64,000 nucleotides of DNA from the NCBI RefSeq assembly GCF_011492945.1, contig NZ_CP045120.1:141329-205328 (forward strand), given 5' to 3'. Positions 42,018-50,401 of the stretch are shown piece by piece. The position numbers and the translations under genes are program-made. The notes under the pieces were generated by a model that made no database searches, was not told the DNA's origin, and saw only the letters and a program-made list of their open reading frames with translations. The first letter of the stretch is position 1. Every line of letters begins with the position of its first letter. This stretch comes from Rubrobacter tropicus. Its GTDB lineage: Bacteria > Actinomycetota > Rubrobacteria > Rubrobacterales > Rubrobacteraceae.

Positions 42018-42119
42018 CCAATCCCTCCCTGTTAACAAGACAGAACATTAAACACAAACAGAACATCATGTAAACGGATCGGAAAGATACAAAACCGTGT
42101 GTTTGCAGGCGTTTTGTCC

Positions 42120-42560
42120 GCAGAATTTCCCCCAGAGGTCGGTAAAGTCCCCCGCGGCGCTCGGTAAAGTCCCCCGCAGGGGTCGGTAAGTTTTCCCCGA
42201 GGAGTCGGTAAAATTCACCCCGCAGGGTCGGTATTGTTTCCCCACGGGCTCGGTATTCGTTCCCCGAAAGATCGGTATTAGCTGGAGACGGCCAGTCAAA
42301 GCTCGCGGTTCGCAGATATCTTGTACTCAACGGCAACCGTACCGCCCGAAACCGTATTCGTACGGCCGTTTTTCCGGCTTCGCGGTCACTGCCTTTCCCC
42401 GTGTGGTCGGTATTCTTTCCCCATGGGGTCGGTATTCGCATTTTCTTGTTGCCAGCCGGACCGGCCGCATGTCTCAACAGGCCTTGTCGTTTCCCCACAG
42501 GGTCGGTATTCGGTTTGACAACAAGCGGCCGTTCCCTATGGGGTCGGTATTCCGGGCAGG
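42120..42560. repeat. oriV: Iteron array, probable replication origin
   Basis: About 11 direct repeats with core TTCCCC-N5-GTCGGTATT on the plus strand. CGGTA cores start at 42140, 42162, 42184, 42206, 42229, 42251 and 42273 (22-23-bp period), then 42408, 42430, 42504 and 42545. The first three are diverged (GGTAAAG/GGTAAG), the later ones near consensus. Two helical turns per repeat and position upstream of repA fit initiator-binding iterons. Confidence 0.88.
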
Positions 42561-42817
42561 GCATGCGGATAGGCGAGACCGCCAGCAAAGAGACCTCCCA
42601 ATCTCACTGCGCGGCGGTTCCCCGAAACGGCGCGGGTATGGTATATTTCCCCGCGCGGCGGTCGGGGGAGCTCTCATTGGACCGGGGGCTCACCGCCGCT
42701 TTTTCTATGCGTCCATCTTTTCTTAGCCGCGCACTATAGCACGGCTCTCTTCGTGTCTACAATCTATCTCATAATGCGACCGATCTCTAAAATCTACGCG
42801 AGAAACCGGAAGGCTGT
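42561..42817. other. AT-richer flank of the iteron array
   Basis: About 260 bases with no credible gene. 42,690-42,810 is AT-rich (TTTTTCTATGC, TCTAAAATCTACG) and could be the DNA-unwinding element or the end of the adjacent gene's transcript. A partial iteron-like TATATTTCCCC occurs near 42642. Confidence 0.4.
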
Positions 42818-43699
42818 CTATCGTACTCCCATGAAGCGGGCGATGAGTCGGTCCGAGATGGGGGAGGGCATGACCCGCAGGAGGGCCGAAAGCGCCTTCG
42901 AGTCCAGGCCGACCGCGTAGCGGCTCCTCGGCCTCTCCGAATTTAAGGCTTCTAGCACCGCGCTTGCGACCTCCCGGGGATCGGTGCCTCCCGCCTTCAG
43001 CCTGCCCACCATACGCACGTCCGCCTTCAGGTGGTGCTCGTAGGCCCGCCGCGCGTCCGGCGTCGCGCGGTCTAGGAGGGACTGGACGCTCCGGATGTGC
43101 TTGTCCCAGATCCCGGTTTGGATGTTGCCGGGCTCCAGGAGGACGACGTGGACCCCGTGCGGCCGGAGCTCCCTCCTCATGGCGTGGCTCATGGCGGCGA
43201 GGGCGGCCTTCGACGCGGAGTAGGGCCCCGCGAAGGGGAACGACATGCGCGCGGTCAGCGATCCGATGTTCACGATCCTGCCGCCCGATCGGCGGAGAAG
43301 CGGCAGGAACGCCTGGGAGACGCGGGCCGCCCCCACCAGGTTCACCTCGAATTGTTCCCGGAGATCCTCCATGCTGACGAGCTCCGCGGGGCCATTGACC
43401 GTGATCCCGGCGTTGTTCACGACGCCCGAGAGGCGTCCGGCGGGTCCGATGCCGGCCTCGACCACCGCGAGCGCTCGGGCCACGCTCTCGTCGTTCGTGA
43501 CGTCCAGCGCGAGGGGGATCACGCTCCCCGCCCCCACACCTTCCGGCTCGCCGGCCCGTGCGATGTCGCGCCGGCCGGCGAAGACCTTGTGCCCGTTCTC
43601 GGCCAACAGTCGCGCGCTCGCGGCGCCTATCCCGGAAGAGGAGCCCGTCACCACGACCGGACTCCTGGCGATGCGTTCTTCCGCGTGTTCCTCGCTCAC
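42818..43699 (-). CDS. SDR-family oxidoreductase
   Basis: 293 aa from GTG 43699 (GGAGGT upstream). It has the Rossmann motif TGSSSGIG (18-25), VVNNAGI, the catalytic Ser in NIGSLTARM and YSASK. It is a classical short-chain dehydrogenase using NAD(P)H; substrate unknown. The following gene is a glycosyltransferase transcribed the same way and only 10 nt away, so they may act on one small molecule or lipid. Confidence 0.9.
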   Translation of the reverse strand: MSEEHAEERIARSPVVVTGSSSGIGAASARLLAENGHKVFAGRRDIARAGEPEGVGAGSVIPLALDVTNDESVARALAVVEAGIGPAGRLSGVVNNAGITVNGPAELVSMEDLREQFEVNLVGAARVSQAFLPLLRRSGGRIVNIGSLTARMSFPFAGPYSASKAALAAMSHAMRRELRPHGVHVVLLEPGNIQTGIWDKHIRSVQSLLDRATPDARRAYEHHLKADVRMVGRLKAGGTDPREVASAVLEALNSERPRSRYAVGLDSKALSALLRVMPSPISDRLIARFMGVR

Positions 43700-43709
43700 A
43701 TTCAACCTC

Positions 43710-44963
43710 CTAGCAGCGTGCGCAGCTCCGCTCGATCACCTCGGCGGCCAAGGCCGTCCCGCGCTCGGCGCGCAGATCGTCCCCGATGGCCTGCGCTCCG
43801 GCTTGCAGACGATTTCCGACCGCCGCGGCCACCGCACGCTCCAGTTCGCCGCCTGGCCCCTCCCGGTGCTCCGCGTAGAGGATACCCGCCCCTACCCGTA
43901 CCAGCGCCCGACCCCAGAACGCCTGGTCCGCCGAGAACGGCATGACCACAGACGGGACGCCGGCCCGCAGCGCAGCGGCGGTGGTCCCGGCCCCACCGTG
44001 GTGGATCGCGGCGCTCACCCGCGGGAACAGCCAGTCGTGCGGCGCCTCCTCCACCGCAAGGGCGCCCGCTGGCAGGTCCGAGCCGGGGATCCCGCTCCAC
44101 CCCCCGACGAAGACCACCTTGACCCCGTTCGCGTCGGCCGCCCGGAGGATCCGGTCTAGATCCGCTCGTATCTTGGCGTCCGACCGGACGCTGCTGAAGC
44201 CGACCGCGATGGTCGGCGCACCCCCGCCCAAGAACTCCTCGAGCTCCGCCGGTGGCGTCCACGTGGAAGGGCGGTCGAAAAACCAGTACCCCGTGACGCG
44301 AAAGCGGTCGTCCCAACCCGCGGGCCTCGGCAACACGCGCGGGCTCCAGGCGCAAAGCACGGGGGCGCCCGTTCTCCTTAGGTACGGCCACGGACCGCGC
44401 AAGCGAGGTATCGCCCCCAGGTCCACGTCCCCGATGTTCGCCAGCATCGGCCGGAACGTCCGCCAGTAGACCTGGCGCACGACGGCGTAGCTCAGCCAGT
44501 TGTACGCCGTCCGCAGTCCCCGCGGCCCTTCCGGGACGATCGCGCTAGGGAACTTGGTCGTCGGCTCGAACACGGGCTGCATCTCCGCCATGAAGGCCGG
44601 GACATCCAACTCCCTCGCGGCGAAATACCCGAGCACGGCCACGGAGGCGTACACCACGGCGTCCGCCTCTCGGCACCCCTCCAGGATCTCCTCGAAGTTC
44701 TTCTGCAGGTGCGGCTCCGTGACCTGCCGGAAGCGTCGGGCGTAGCGGCGGACGTTGCCGCCGGCCTCGGTAAGCTCCTCCACTATCCGTACCGCGTCGC
44801 CGCTCACCCTCACGAACCGAAGGCCGGCGTCTTCGGCCATGCCCTCGTACGGGGCGTACGTCACCGCGACGACCTCGTGGCCTCGTCGGCGCAGCTCAGC
44901 TCCGAGGGCGATATACGGCTGCGCGTCGCCCCGCGAGCCGCCCGTTACCAACGCGATGCGCAA
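43710..44963 (-). CDS. GT1-family glycosyltransferase (UGT/MGT-like)
   Basis: 417 aa. Starts MRIALVTGGSRGDAQPYIALG, the N-terminal acceptor domain of GT-B enzymes similar to sterol/macrolide glucosyltransferases. The C-terminal donor domain has GFSSV, APHDWLFP and HHGGAGTT, the UDP-sugar binding signature. Probably glycosylates a lipid or hydrophobic metabolite. First gene of the two-gene unit with the SDR. Confidence 0.9.
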   Translation of the reverse strand: MRIALVTGGSRGDAQPYIALGAELRRRGHEVVAVTYAPYEGMAEDAGLRFVRVSGDAVRIVEELTEAGGNVRRYARRFRQVTEPHLQKNFEEILEGCREADAVVYASVAVLGYFAARELDVPAFMAEMQPVFEPTTKFPSAIVPEGPRGLRTAYNWLSYAVVRQVYWRTFRPMLANIGDVDLGAIPRLRGPWPYLRRTGAPVLCAWSPRVLPRPAGWDDRFRVTGYWFFDRPSTWTPPAELEEFLGGGAPTIAVGFSSVRSDAKIRADLDRILRAADANGVKVVFVGGWSGIPGSDLPAGALAVEEAPHDWLFPRVSAAIHHGGAGTTAAALRAGVPSVVMPFSADQAFWGRALVRVGAGILYAEHREGPGGELERAVAAAVGNRLQAGAQAIGDDLRAERGTALAAEVIERSCARC

Positions 44964-45097
44964 CCCTGGCCCTCCCCGACCGTCGCGTTTTCTCCCCGAG
45001 GGCGTACCCCCGTCAGCCTTGCAGTAAGCTGAGATCGCCTTTATTTTTTACGCTTCTGTGTGAAAATTCTAGTCCTCACTACAGAGGAGGCTTCGCG
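44964..45097. promoter_or_regulatory. Divergent promoter region
   Basis: 134 bases between divergent genes. 45,038-45,075 is AT-rich (TTTATTTTTTACGC, GTGAAAATTCTAG) and is the probable promoter of the XRE gene; exact hexamers are unclear. Shine-Dalgarno GAGGAGG precedes the XRE gene. Confidence 0.4.
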
Positions 45098-45799
45098 ATG
45101 GCAAGCCCGGGGGAGAGCTGGGCCCGCAAGTTCGAGACGTTCCTCCAACGCTACCCGCGCGCCGACGGACGCAGGTGGCGCGGCGTGGACTTCGACCGGG
45201 CCACCAACGGCTACGTCAACGGGTCCTACGTGACGGCCCTGAGCAAGGGGCGCATCGAGGAGCCCGGGCTCAACAAGCTGCGCAGGATCTCCGAGGTGAT
45301 GGGCTTCCCCTTTCTGGACTGGTTCCAGCCGGCAGAGATCGAGGCCCGTGCCGGGCGCGAGGAGCTCGGGGTGCCCAAGGAGGATTCCATCTCCGCGAGG
45401 CTCAACTACCTCTTCGAGGCCATCCCGAACGACAAGACGGGGAAGCCTTTCACCGACGCGGAGGTGGCGAAGCAGAGCCTCGGCCGCCTGAGCGAGGAGG
45501 ACCTCGGCCGCCTGCGCTCGAGCGAGCTGCCGGACCCTTCGCGCGAGATGCTGCTCGCCCTGTGCGACGTCTTCGACGTGGACTTCTCCTACTGGGACGA
45601 GCGCGCGGGCCAGACCGAACTCCTCGGCCCGGACACGTTGCGGGCGCTGCGCGACAAGGAGAGCCTCGCCATCCTGCACAAGAGCCACGCCTTGCCGGAC
45701 GAAGACAAGAGCCTGATAATGACCGTTCTCGAAGAGTTGCAACGCCGCCGCACGACCGGAGGGGGATCGAACGTTGGCGATGCCGGACCGCAAGCATGA
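45098..45799 (+). CDS. XRE-like helix-turn-helix regulator
   Basis: 233 aa, ATG. Residues ~10-85 have an HTH with an inserted hairpin (ATNGYVNGSYVTALSKGRI, then ISEVMGFPFLDWF), the actinobacterial XRE type. A second half repeats a similar pattern (LNYLFEAIPN...DVFDVDFSYWDE). It overlaps an ImmA/IrrE-like peptidase gene, a standard partnership in which the peptidase cleaves or inactivates the repressor. A short paralogue is at 48,119. Confidence 0.75.
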   Translation: MASPGESWARKFETFLQRYPRADGRRWRGVDFDRATNGYVNGSYVTALSKGRIEEPGLNKLRRISEVMGFPFLDWFQPAEIEARAGREELGVPKEDSISARLNYLFEAIPNDKTGKPFTDAEVAKQSLGRLSEEDLGRLRSSELPDPSREMLLALCDVFDVDFSYWDERAGQTELLGPDTLRALRDKESLAILHKSHALPDEDKSLIMTVLEELQRRRTTGGGSNVGDAGPQA

Positions 45800-46442
45800 G
45801 CATGCAGGGGGGCCGATCTCGGTACTAGGCCGTGTCGTGCTCCGGCCGATCAGGGCGCGCCTGTCCCGGGAGGTCGATCGCGAGCTCGACCACGCGCTGG
45901 TCCTGGAGGCGCTGCGCAACCTCGACGCCGCATCGGAGGGCTTCGACCACATGCGGTTTACGGAGTTCGACCTGCACGGTGCGCTGGAGGACTACTTCGG
46001 CCGTCCCGTCGGCTACGACCTCATACCGGACGACCGCTCGGCGATCGTGCGCAGGATGGTTCGGCGCGAGGCGATCCACGCCGAGCTCGTCTACCATCCG
46101 GGCGCCGACTCCCTCTCGATCAAGATAGCCGCGACCCTGAACGAGGCCGACCGCAAGGAGGCCCACTACCACGAACTCGCGCACCTCATGGCCGCCCACC
46201 CGGTCCCGTATTGGCTGGAGGGAACCCCACCCCATCACAGGGTTTTCTGGCACCCGCCGCGGTCCCTGTGCCGGAGGACGCCGCCGTTCGACCTCTCCCG
46301 CTGCGAGACAGACCCCGCCCTGCGCCAGGAGATGATCCGGTGGTGCGAAGAGGACGCGGACGCCTGGGTCGAGCACCTGCGCGCCATCTCCGCTCTCGGC
46401 CGGCAGGTCTACCTGCGCGAAGAGCGCGTGATAGGACTGTAG
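45774..46442 (+). CDS. ImmA/IrrE-like metallopeptidase
   Basis: 222 aa from TTG 45774 (ATG 45780 possible), overlapping the XRE gene by 26 nt. EAHYHELAHLMAAH holds the HExxH zinc motif (HELAH), followed by a glutamate-rich helix. Proteins of this family cleave an XRE-like repressor in response to DNA damage or other signals. Here it probably controls its neighbour. Confidence 0.8.
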   Translation: MAMPDRKHEHAGGPISVLGRVVLRPIRARLSREVDRELDHALVLEALRNLDAASEGFDHMRFTEFDLHGALEDYFGRPVGYDLIPDDRSAIVRRMVRREAIHAELVYHPGADSLSIKIAATLNEADRKEAHYHELAHLMAAHPVPYWLEGTPPHHRVFWHPPRSLCRRTPPFDLSRCETDPALRQEMIRWCEEDADAWVEHLRAISALGRQVYLREERVIGL

Positions 46443-46452
46443 GCGCGAGGCG

Positions 46453-47778
46453 GTGAGCCTCACGGTCCCCGGCACGCTCGCCCTGCTCAACGCGAGCGAG
46501 TACCCGCCCAACCAGATAGTCCACGGCGGCGTCGGCCTGTTCGTCTTCCTGGCCCTCTACGTCATCACCCGCGCCCGCCCTTCGTTGTGGGCGTCGTACT
46601 GGATCCGGGTGTTGGCCTACGTCCACCTCGCCTTTTTCCTCGGCATGGCGGTCTTCAAGCTCTCGGGGACGGGCTTCGTGGAGCAATGGGTGCTAGACAC
46701 CTTCCCGGGCTCCGAGCGCTTCTACCCCTTCGAGCCCGCCGCTCACATGATCGAGGAGCTCGCCACGATGGGCGGCTTCTCATACCTCGCCGTGGTCTAC
46801 CTCCGGCGCGAGTACCCCAACGTCTTCGAGCGGCCCCTGCTGTCGTCCGTCCTCTTCTCCACCGTCCCCGTTTACACCCTCTGCTGGCTCGTCGCCCTCT
46901 GCGTCGGCCTCCTCCACCCCTTTCCCATGACCGGGCTCCACACCCAGCTCAACGACTGGTCGGTCCTCTACAGGATGGTGATACTCCTGCCGGGGATCTT
47001 CTACTGCTTCGTCTTCGCCTTCGTCTTCTGGGAAGCCTCCCGCCAGAAAACCGTGGCGCGCTCCGCCCGCCGGCAGACGCTCCTCGCGTTGGGGAGCCTC
47101 CTTTGGGCCCTCGCCTGCACCGTCCAGCTCTCCTGGGCAACCATCCACGCGCTGGCCCCGCCGCCAGTCCGCGACTTTTGGGTCCCCCTCTACGTCGTCT
47201 CCGAGAGCGCGCTCTTCGTCCTCATGGGGCTCGTGTGGCTCGCCGCGGGGCTCGTCTCCTACCGCATCAGCCCCATCGAGCGCAACATCCAGGATTACAT
47301 GAACTACCTCCGGCGCATGCGCCACCTCAAAGCAGAACTGGCATCCCTTTACCGACGCCTCCCCCAGTGGAAGCTCCTGACGGACCGCCTCCACTCCGCC
47401 AGCCAGGATTTCGGCCTCACCAGACCGGACGAGCAGGAGGCTATCAAGCTGATCCAGATAGCCAGCCTGCCGCGCCTGAAAACCACCTACACTCCCTCCA
47501 TGCTCGCCTCGCTGGAGGAACTGCGCTCTTCCCTGCTGGAACGGCTCCCCCAGGACTCCAGCGAGTTCGCCGCCCTCGACGCGGAGCCGGAGGGCAACGC
47601 TCTTGGACCGGCCCTCCTCCTCCTCGATGATCCCGCCGACGTTTCCGACGAACCCGCCAAAATCCAGCTTGCCGCCGGCGTCCTCAACGCCGCGTACGTC
47701 CTCAACCGGGAGAAGCGCTATGCCATCGACCCGACCGTCGAACGCGCCCTGAACCTGCCGTGCCGCCCCCGTCCGTAG
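46453..47778 (+). CDS. Multi-spanning membrane protein, MAB_1171c-like
   Basis: 441 aa, GTG start, 10 nt after the peptidase gene. About seven hydrophobic helices in the first ~270 residues (for example GVGLFVFLALYVIT and LPGIFYCFVFAFVFW), then a cytoplasmic helical domain of ~170 residues. Architecture and the XRE plus ImmA/IrrE neighbours match the MAB_1171c family of putative transporters common in actinobacteria. Substrate unknown. Confidence 0.7.
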   Translation: MSLTVPGTLALLNASEYPPNQIVHGGVGLFVFLALYVITRARPSLWASYWIRVLAYVHLAFFLGMAVFKLSGTGFVEQWVLDTFPGSERFYPFEPAAHMIEELATMGGFSYLAVVYLRREYPNVFERPLLSSVLFSTVPVYTLCWLVALCVGLLHPFPMTGLHTQLNDWSVLYRMVILLPGIFYCFVFAFVFWEASRQKTVARSARRQTLLALGSLLWALACTVQLSWATIHALAPPPVRDFWVPLYVVSESALFVLMGLVWLAAGLVSYRISPIERNIQDYMNYLRRMRHLKAELASLYRRLPQWKLLTDRLHSASQDFGLTRPDEQEAIKLIQIASLPRLKTTYTPSMLASLEELRSSLLERLPQDSSEFAALDAEPEGNALGPALLLLDDPADVSDEPAKIQLAAGVLNAAYVLNREKRYAIDPTVERALNLPCRPRP

Positions 47779-48118
47779 AGCGGGACGCTCTAAAATTCAT
47801 TTTACAATCCGATCTATGTCGGTGTATTCTCTATTGCAGGTCCGTAGAAGGTTCGGTATCCTCGGACCCCGAAGCTGACGCAACCGAGGGGGAGCTGAGG
47901 CAAACAAGCATGAACTGCGCCGCGCAAGATACGAACCCTGTCCGCCCTCTAGGCGCTTCATCAGCACCGAATCGTCATCGATGTGCGGCGGCGCCCCCGT
48001 GTGTTCGCGGCCAAGCGGCGCACCTGCTTTTTACCTTGGAATGCTCATTTATGAGCACTATATGCCCATATGTTAGCTATCTACCAAGAGGTGCTGCAAG
48101 CATGGTTAATCCTGCCCT
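47779..48118. promoter_or_regulatory. AT-rich regulatory region with palindrome
   Basis: About 340 bases with no gene. AT-rich patches lie at 47,788-47,830 and 48,030-48,085. TGCTCAT-TT-ATGAGCA (48043-48058) is a perfect 7-bp inverted repeat, a plausible operator for the adjacent XRE proteins, followed by CATATG-like sequence. Confidence 0.45.
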
Positions 48119-48382
48119 GTGCGGCCATACGGGAGAGAGCAAGACTGGGGACGAACGTTCCGGCGGTTGTTGGAGCGCTACAGGCGCGACGACGGTAAGA
48201 AGTGGGGCGGCAAGAGCCTGGAGCGGGCCACCGGCGGCTACGTCTCCCGCCAGTGGGTCGGGCACCTCAAGTCTGGCCGCATCAACGAGCCGGGCTTTGG
48301 GAAGGTCGTCGCGATCAGCCGGGCGATGGGCGTGCCTCTCGAAGAGTGGCTTGAGGACCCCCCGGACCACAGGAGCCCCTAA
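48119..48382 (+). CDS. Short XRE-like HTH protein, paralogue of the 45,098 product
   Basis: 87 aa from GTG 48119. RRDDGKKWGGKSLERATGGY, then SRQWVGHLKSGRINEPGFGK and MGVPLEEWLEDP align with the N-terminus of the 45,098 regulator. No good Shine-Dalgarno precedes this GTG. An ATG at 48102 has AGAGGTG upstream but is in a different frame, so the N-terminus may be frameshifted. Contains little beyond the DNA-binding domain. Confidence 0.65.
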   Translation: MRPYGREQDWGRTFRRLLERYRRDDGKKWGGKSLERATGGYVSRQWVGHLKSGRINEPGFGKVVAISRAMGVPLEEWLEDPPDHRSP

Positions 48383-48408
48383 CCCCGGCGTCGCGCTGCC
48401 GGAAGGGG

Positions 48409-49572
48409 GTGCCGCTCTTGATCTCTTCGCACTCTGACGCGTCGAATGGGGGAAGGGGCCTCTCCGAGGCTCGCTCTCAGGACAGGGCCGGCGTGGCCGA
48501 GGGGGGCACGCGTTCTCTCTCCGGCCCCGCCGGCAGACGTCACGCGCAACTGCTGGAGATCAACTCGATCATCGCTTCCCTGCCCGATCCCACCGTGCTG
48601 CGTGCCCGCATCCTCGAATACATCAACGACGAAGCCCGGGAGGGCCTGGACGATGAGGGGGAGCGCCACGTGGCGATGCTCTGTACCTTGATGGCCGCCG
48701 CTGAGGTGCAACGCCTGGCGTCCAAAACGGAACGCGAGCTGGTGGACATGATCGACCTCCACAACCGCATCCGGCGCGAGTTGCACGAGACCGAGGACCC
48801 CCGACGCGCCGCCGCCGTCCTCGCCCGCTCCGTCGTGCCGGTCCTCGCCGACGTGTGCCTGGTGGACCTCGCCGAGGGCCCCGGCGGGTTTCGCAGGGTC
48901 GCCGTGGAGACCAGCCACCTCGTCCCCGACGCCCGGCCGATCCGGGAGGCGCTGGCGACCCCCCCCGACCGCCACCACGCGCCCCACGATCCGCAGGTCG
49001 TCGCGCGCACCGGCACCGCCCGCCTTCTCCCGGAGGTCTCGGACGCGGACCTTGTCTGCGCCAGCTCTACGCCCGACGACCTGCGGGCCTTGCGCTCGCT
49101 CAACCCGACGAGCCTCCTCTGCGTGCCGCTGGAGTCGCCGGGCGTAGACTCGGGGCCCGGCGTAGGCGCCATGACCCTCATGCGCGTCCGCCCAAGCCAG
49201 GCCTTCACCATCCCGCACAAGCACCTGGCCCAGGCGCTCGGGGAGATCTACCACGAAGAGGCGCCCGCGGCGACGGTCGAACCGCCGGCGGACCGCCCCG
49301 CCACCGCAGCGGCGCGAACCCGCAACGGCGCCGCCCGCTCTCACTCGGGGTATGCCCGCCCCAGCGCGCTCGACCTCACCCCCAGGGAGCTCGAGGTCTT
49401 GAACCTCATGAACCAGGGCTACAGTCGAGAGGCGCTAGCCAAGAGGCTGAGGATCTCCGTCAAGACTTACGACAACCACACCATAAAGATCCGGGCCAAG
49501 CTGGGCGTGGACAACAACCTCGCCGCGCTCGCCAAGGCCCGCGCTGCCGGCATCATCGACCTCGAGAACTAG
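48409..49572 (+). CDS. GAF-like sensor with LuxR-type HTH
   Basis: 387 aa from GTG 48409 (TTG 48418 is spaced better from GGAAGGGG). Residues ~85-270 resemble a GAF sensor domain (HETEDPRRAAAVLARSVVP, SLLCVPLESPG). The C-terminal ~65 residues are a LuxR HTH (LTPRELEVLNLMNQGYSREA, LRISVKTYDNHTIKIRAKL). A cytoplasmic one-component transcription factor; ligand unknown. A hairpin follows. May regulate the conjugation block. Confidence 0.8.
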   Translation: MPLLISSHSDASNGGRGLSEARSQDRAGVAEGGTRSLSGPAGRRHAQLLEINSIIASLPDPTVLRARILEYINDEAREGLDDEGERHVAMLCTLMAAAEVQRLASKTERELVDMIDLHNRIRRELHETEDPRRAAAVLARSVVPVLADVCLVDLAEGPGGFRRVAVETSHLVPDARPIREALATPPDRHHAPHDPQVVARTGTARLLPEVSDADLVCASSTPDDLRALRSLNPTSLLCVPLESPGVDSGPGVGAMTLMRVRPSQAFTIPHKHLAQALGEIYHEEAPAATVEPPADRPATAAARTRNGAARSHSGYARPSALDLTPRELEVLNLMNQGYSREALAKRLRISVKTYDNHTIKIRAKLGVDNNLAALAKARAAGIIDLEN

Positions 49573-49591
49573 GCCCGCCGCACCGCGGGCC
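49572..49591 (+). terminator. Hairpin at the end of the LuxR gene
   Basis: GGCCCGC (49572-49578) pairs with GCGGGCC (49585-49591), 6-nt loop, overlapping the stop codon. Confidence 0.5.
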
Positions 49592-49882
49592 CTTCCCGCC
49601 TGCGGCGCTCCGCGCCGCAAAACTCTCCACCGCCATTAGCGGCGCCGGCGCGGACCGCTACCTGGGAACCGCGCCCCCCAAAAAAATAGGAACTAACCCC
49701 CACATAAATCGGGAGCTTCACCTACGCCTCGTCTTCGGGACCTTGAGAGACTGACCGCGTTGCTGAAGGCGATCCGGAGCGGGCCGCGCCGATAAAAACG
49801 GTTGTGACGAGCCGTCGGGCGGCCCCCACTCCGGGACAAACACAACAAGAGCCCATAGGACCCGGAAAGGCCCGACAAACCC
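49592..49882. other. Intergenic region upstream of the conjugation genes
   Basis: About 290 bases. 49,678-49,712 is AT-rich (CAAAAAAATAGGAAC, CACATAAATCGG) and the probable promoter region of the transfer operon; no clear hexamer pair. Nothing coding seen. Confidence 0.4.
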
Positions 49883-50401
49883 GTGCTGGTAAGCGCCGAT
49901 CCTAACACACCCCGCCCCTCCGCTCTACGGCAAATGCTTCTCGCGCCGGTGACCGCGCACCTGCGCAACGTCCGCCGCGCGCTGGCGGCAAAGCTGCTGC
50001 GAGCCATCCTCCGCGAAGCCCTCTCCCAGCCCCGGCCGGGCGCCGGCGGCGCCTCCTACGCCCGCCCCGGCCGGGCCCTCGACGACCCGCCGACGGCGCG
50101 CCCGGCCCTCGAAGCCGCGGCGCGCCCGGCGCCACCCGTTTCGCACGACGGGGTGGAGGCCATGCTCTCCATCCTGACCGCACTACGCGACGGGGGCCGC
50201 TCCAGCCTCGGCGAGCTGGCCGCGGCCACGGGGCTCGGCCCCGAACGCCTCGCCGGCCACGTCATGAACCTCAACGACGACGGCTGCCTCATCTTCGAGC
50301 GGGAAGAGACGCTGCGCCTGACCTCCTCCGGCCGCGCCGCGCTCGAGGAGCTCGGGCGCGCGGGATCGCCCCCTTGCGAGACGTCGGACGAACGCGCGTG
50401 A
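49883..50401 (+). CDS. Protein with C-terminal winged-helix-like domain, 172 aa
   Basis: GTG start. The N-terminal half is basic then Ala/Pro-rich. Residues ~88-160 (MLSILTALRDGGRSSLGELA, TGLGPERLAGHVMNL, LRLTSSG) read as a winged-helix/ROK- or MarR-like fold. It overlaps the coupling protein gene by GTGA. Could be a transfer-operon regulator; not recognised at family level. Confidence 0.6.
   Translation: MLVSADPNTPRPSALRQMLLAPVTAHLRNVRRALAAKLLRAILREALSQPRPGAGGASYARPGRALDDPPTARPALEAAARPAPPVSHDGVEAMLSILTALRDGGRSSLGELAAATGLGPERLAGHVMNLNDDGCLIFEREETLRLTSSGRAALEELGRAGSPPCETSDERA

Noticed and set aside
42120..42560. Iteron array considered as a CRISPR
   Set aside because: Repeats are contiguous 22-23-bp units without distinct spacers, no cas genes nearby, and they sit upstream of repA.
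42321..42739. Frames of 65-112 codons inside the iteron region
   Set aside because: Created by repeat periodicity; no ribosome sites.
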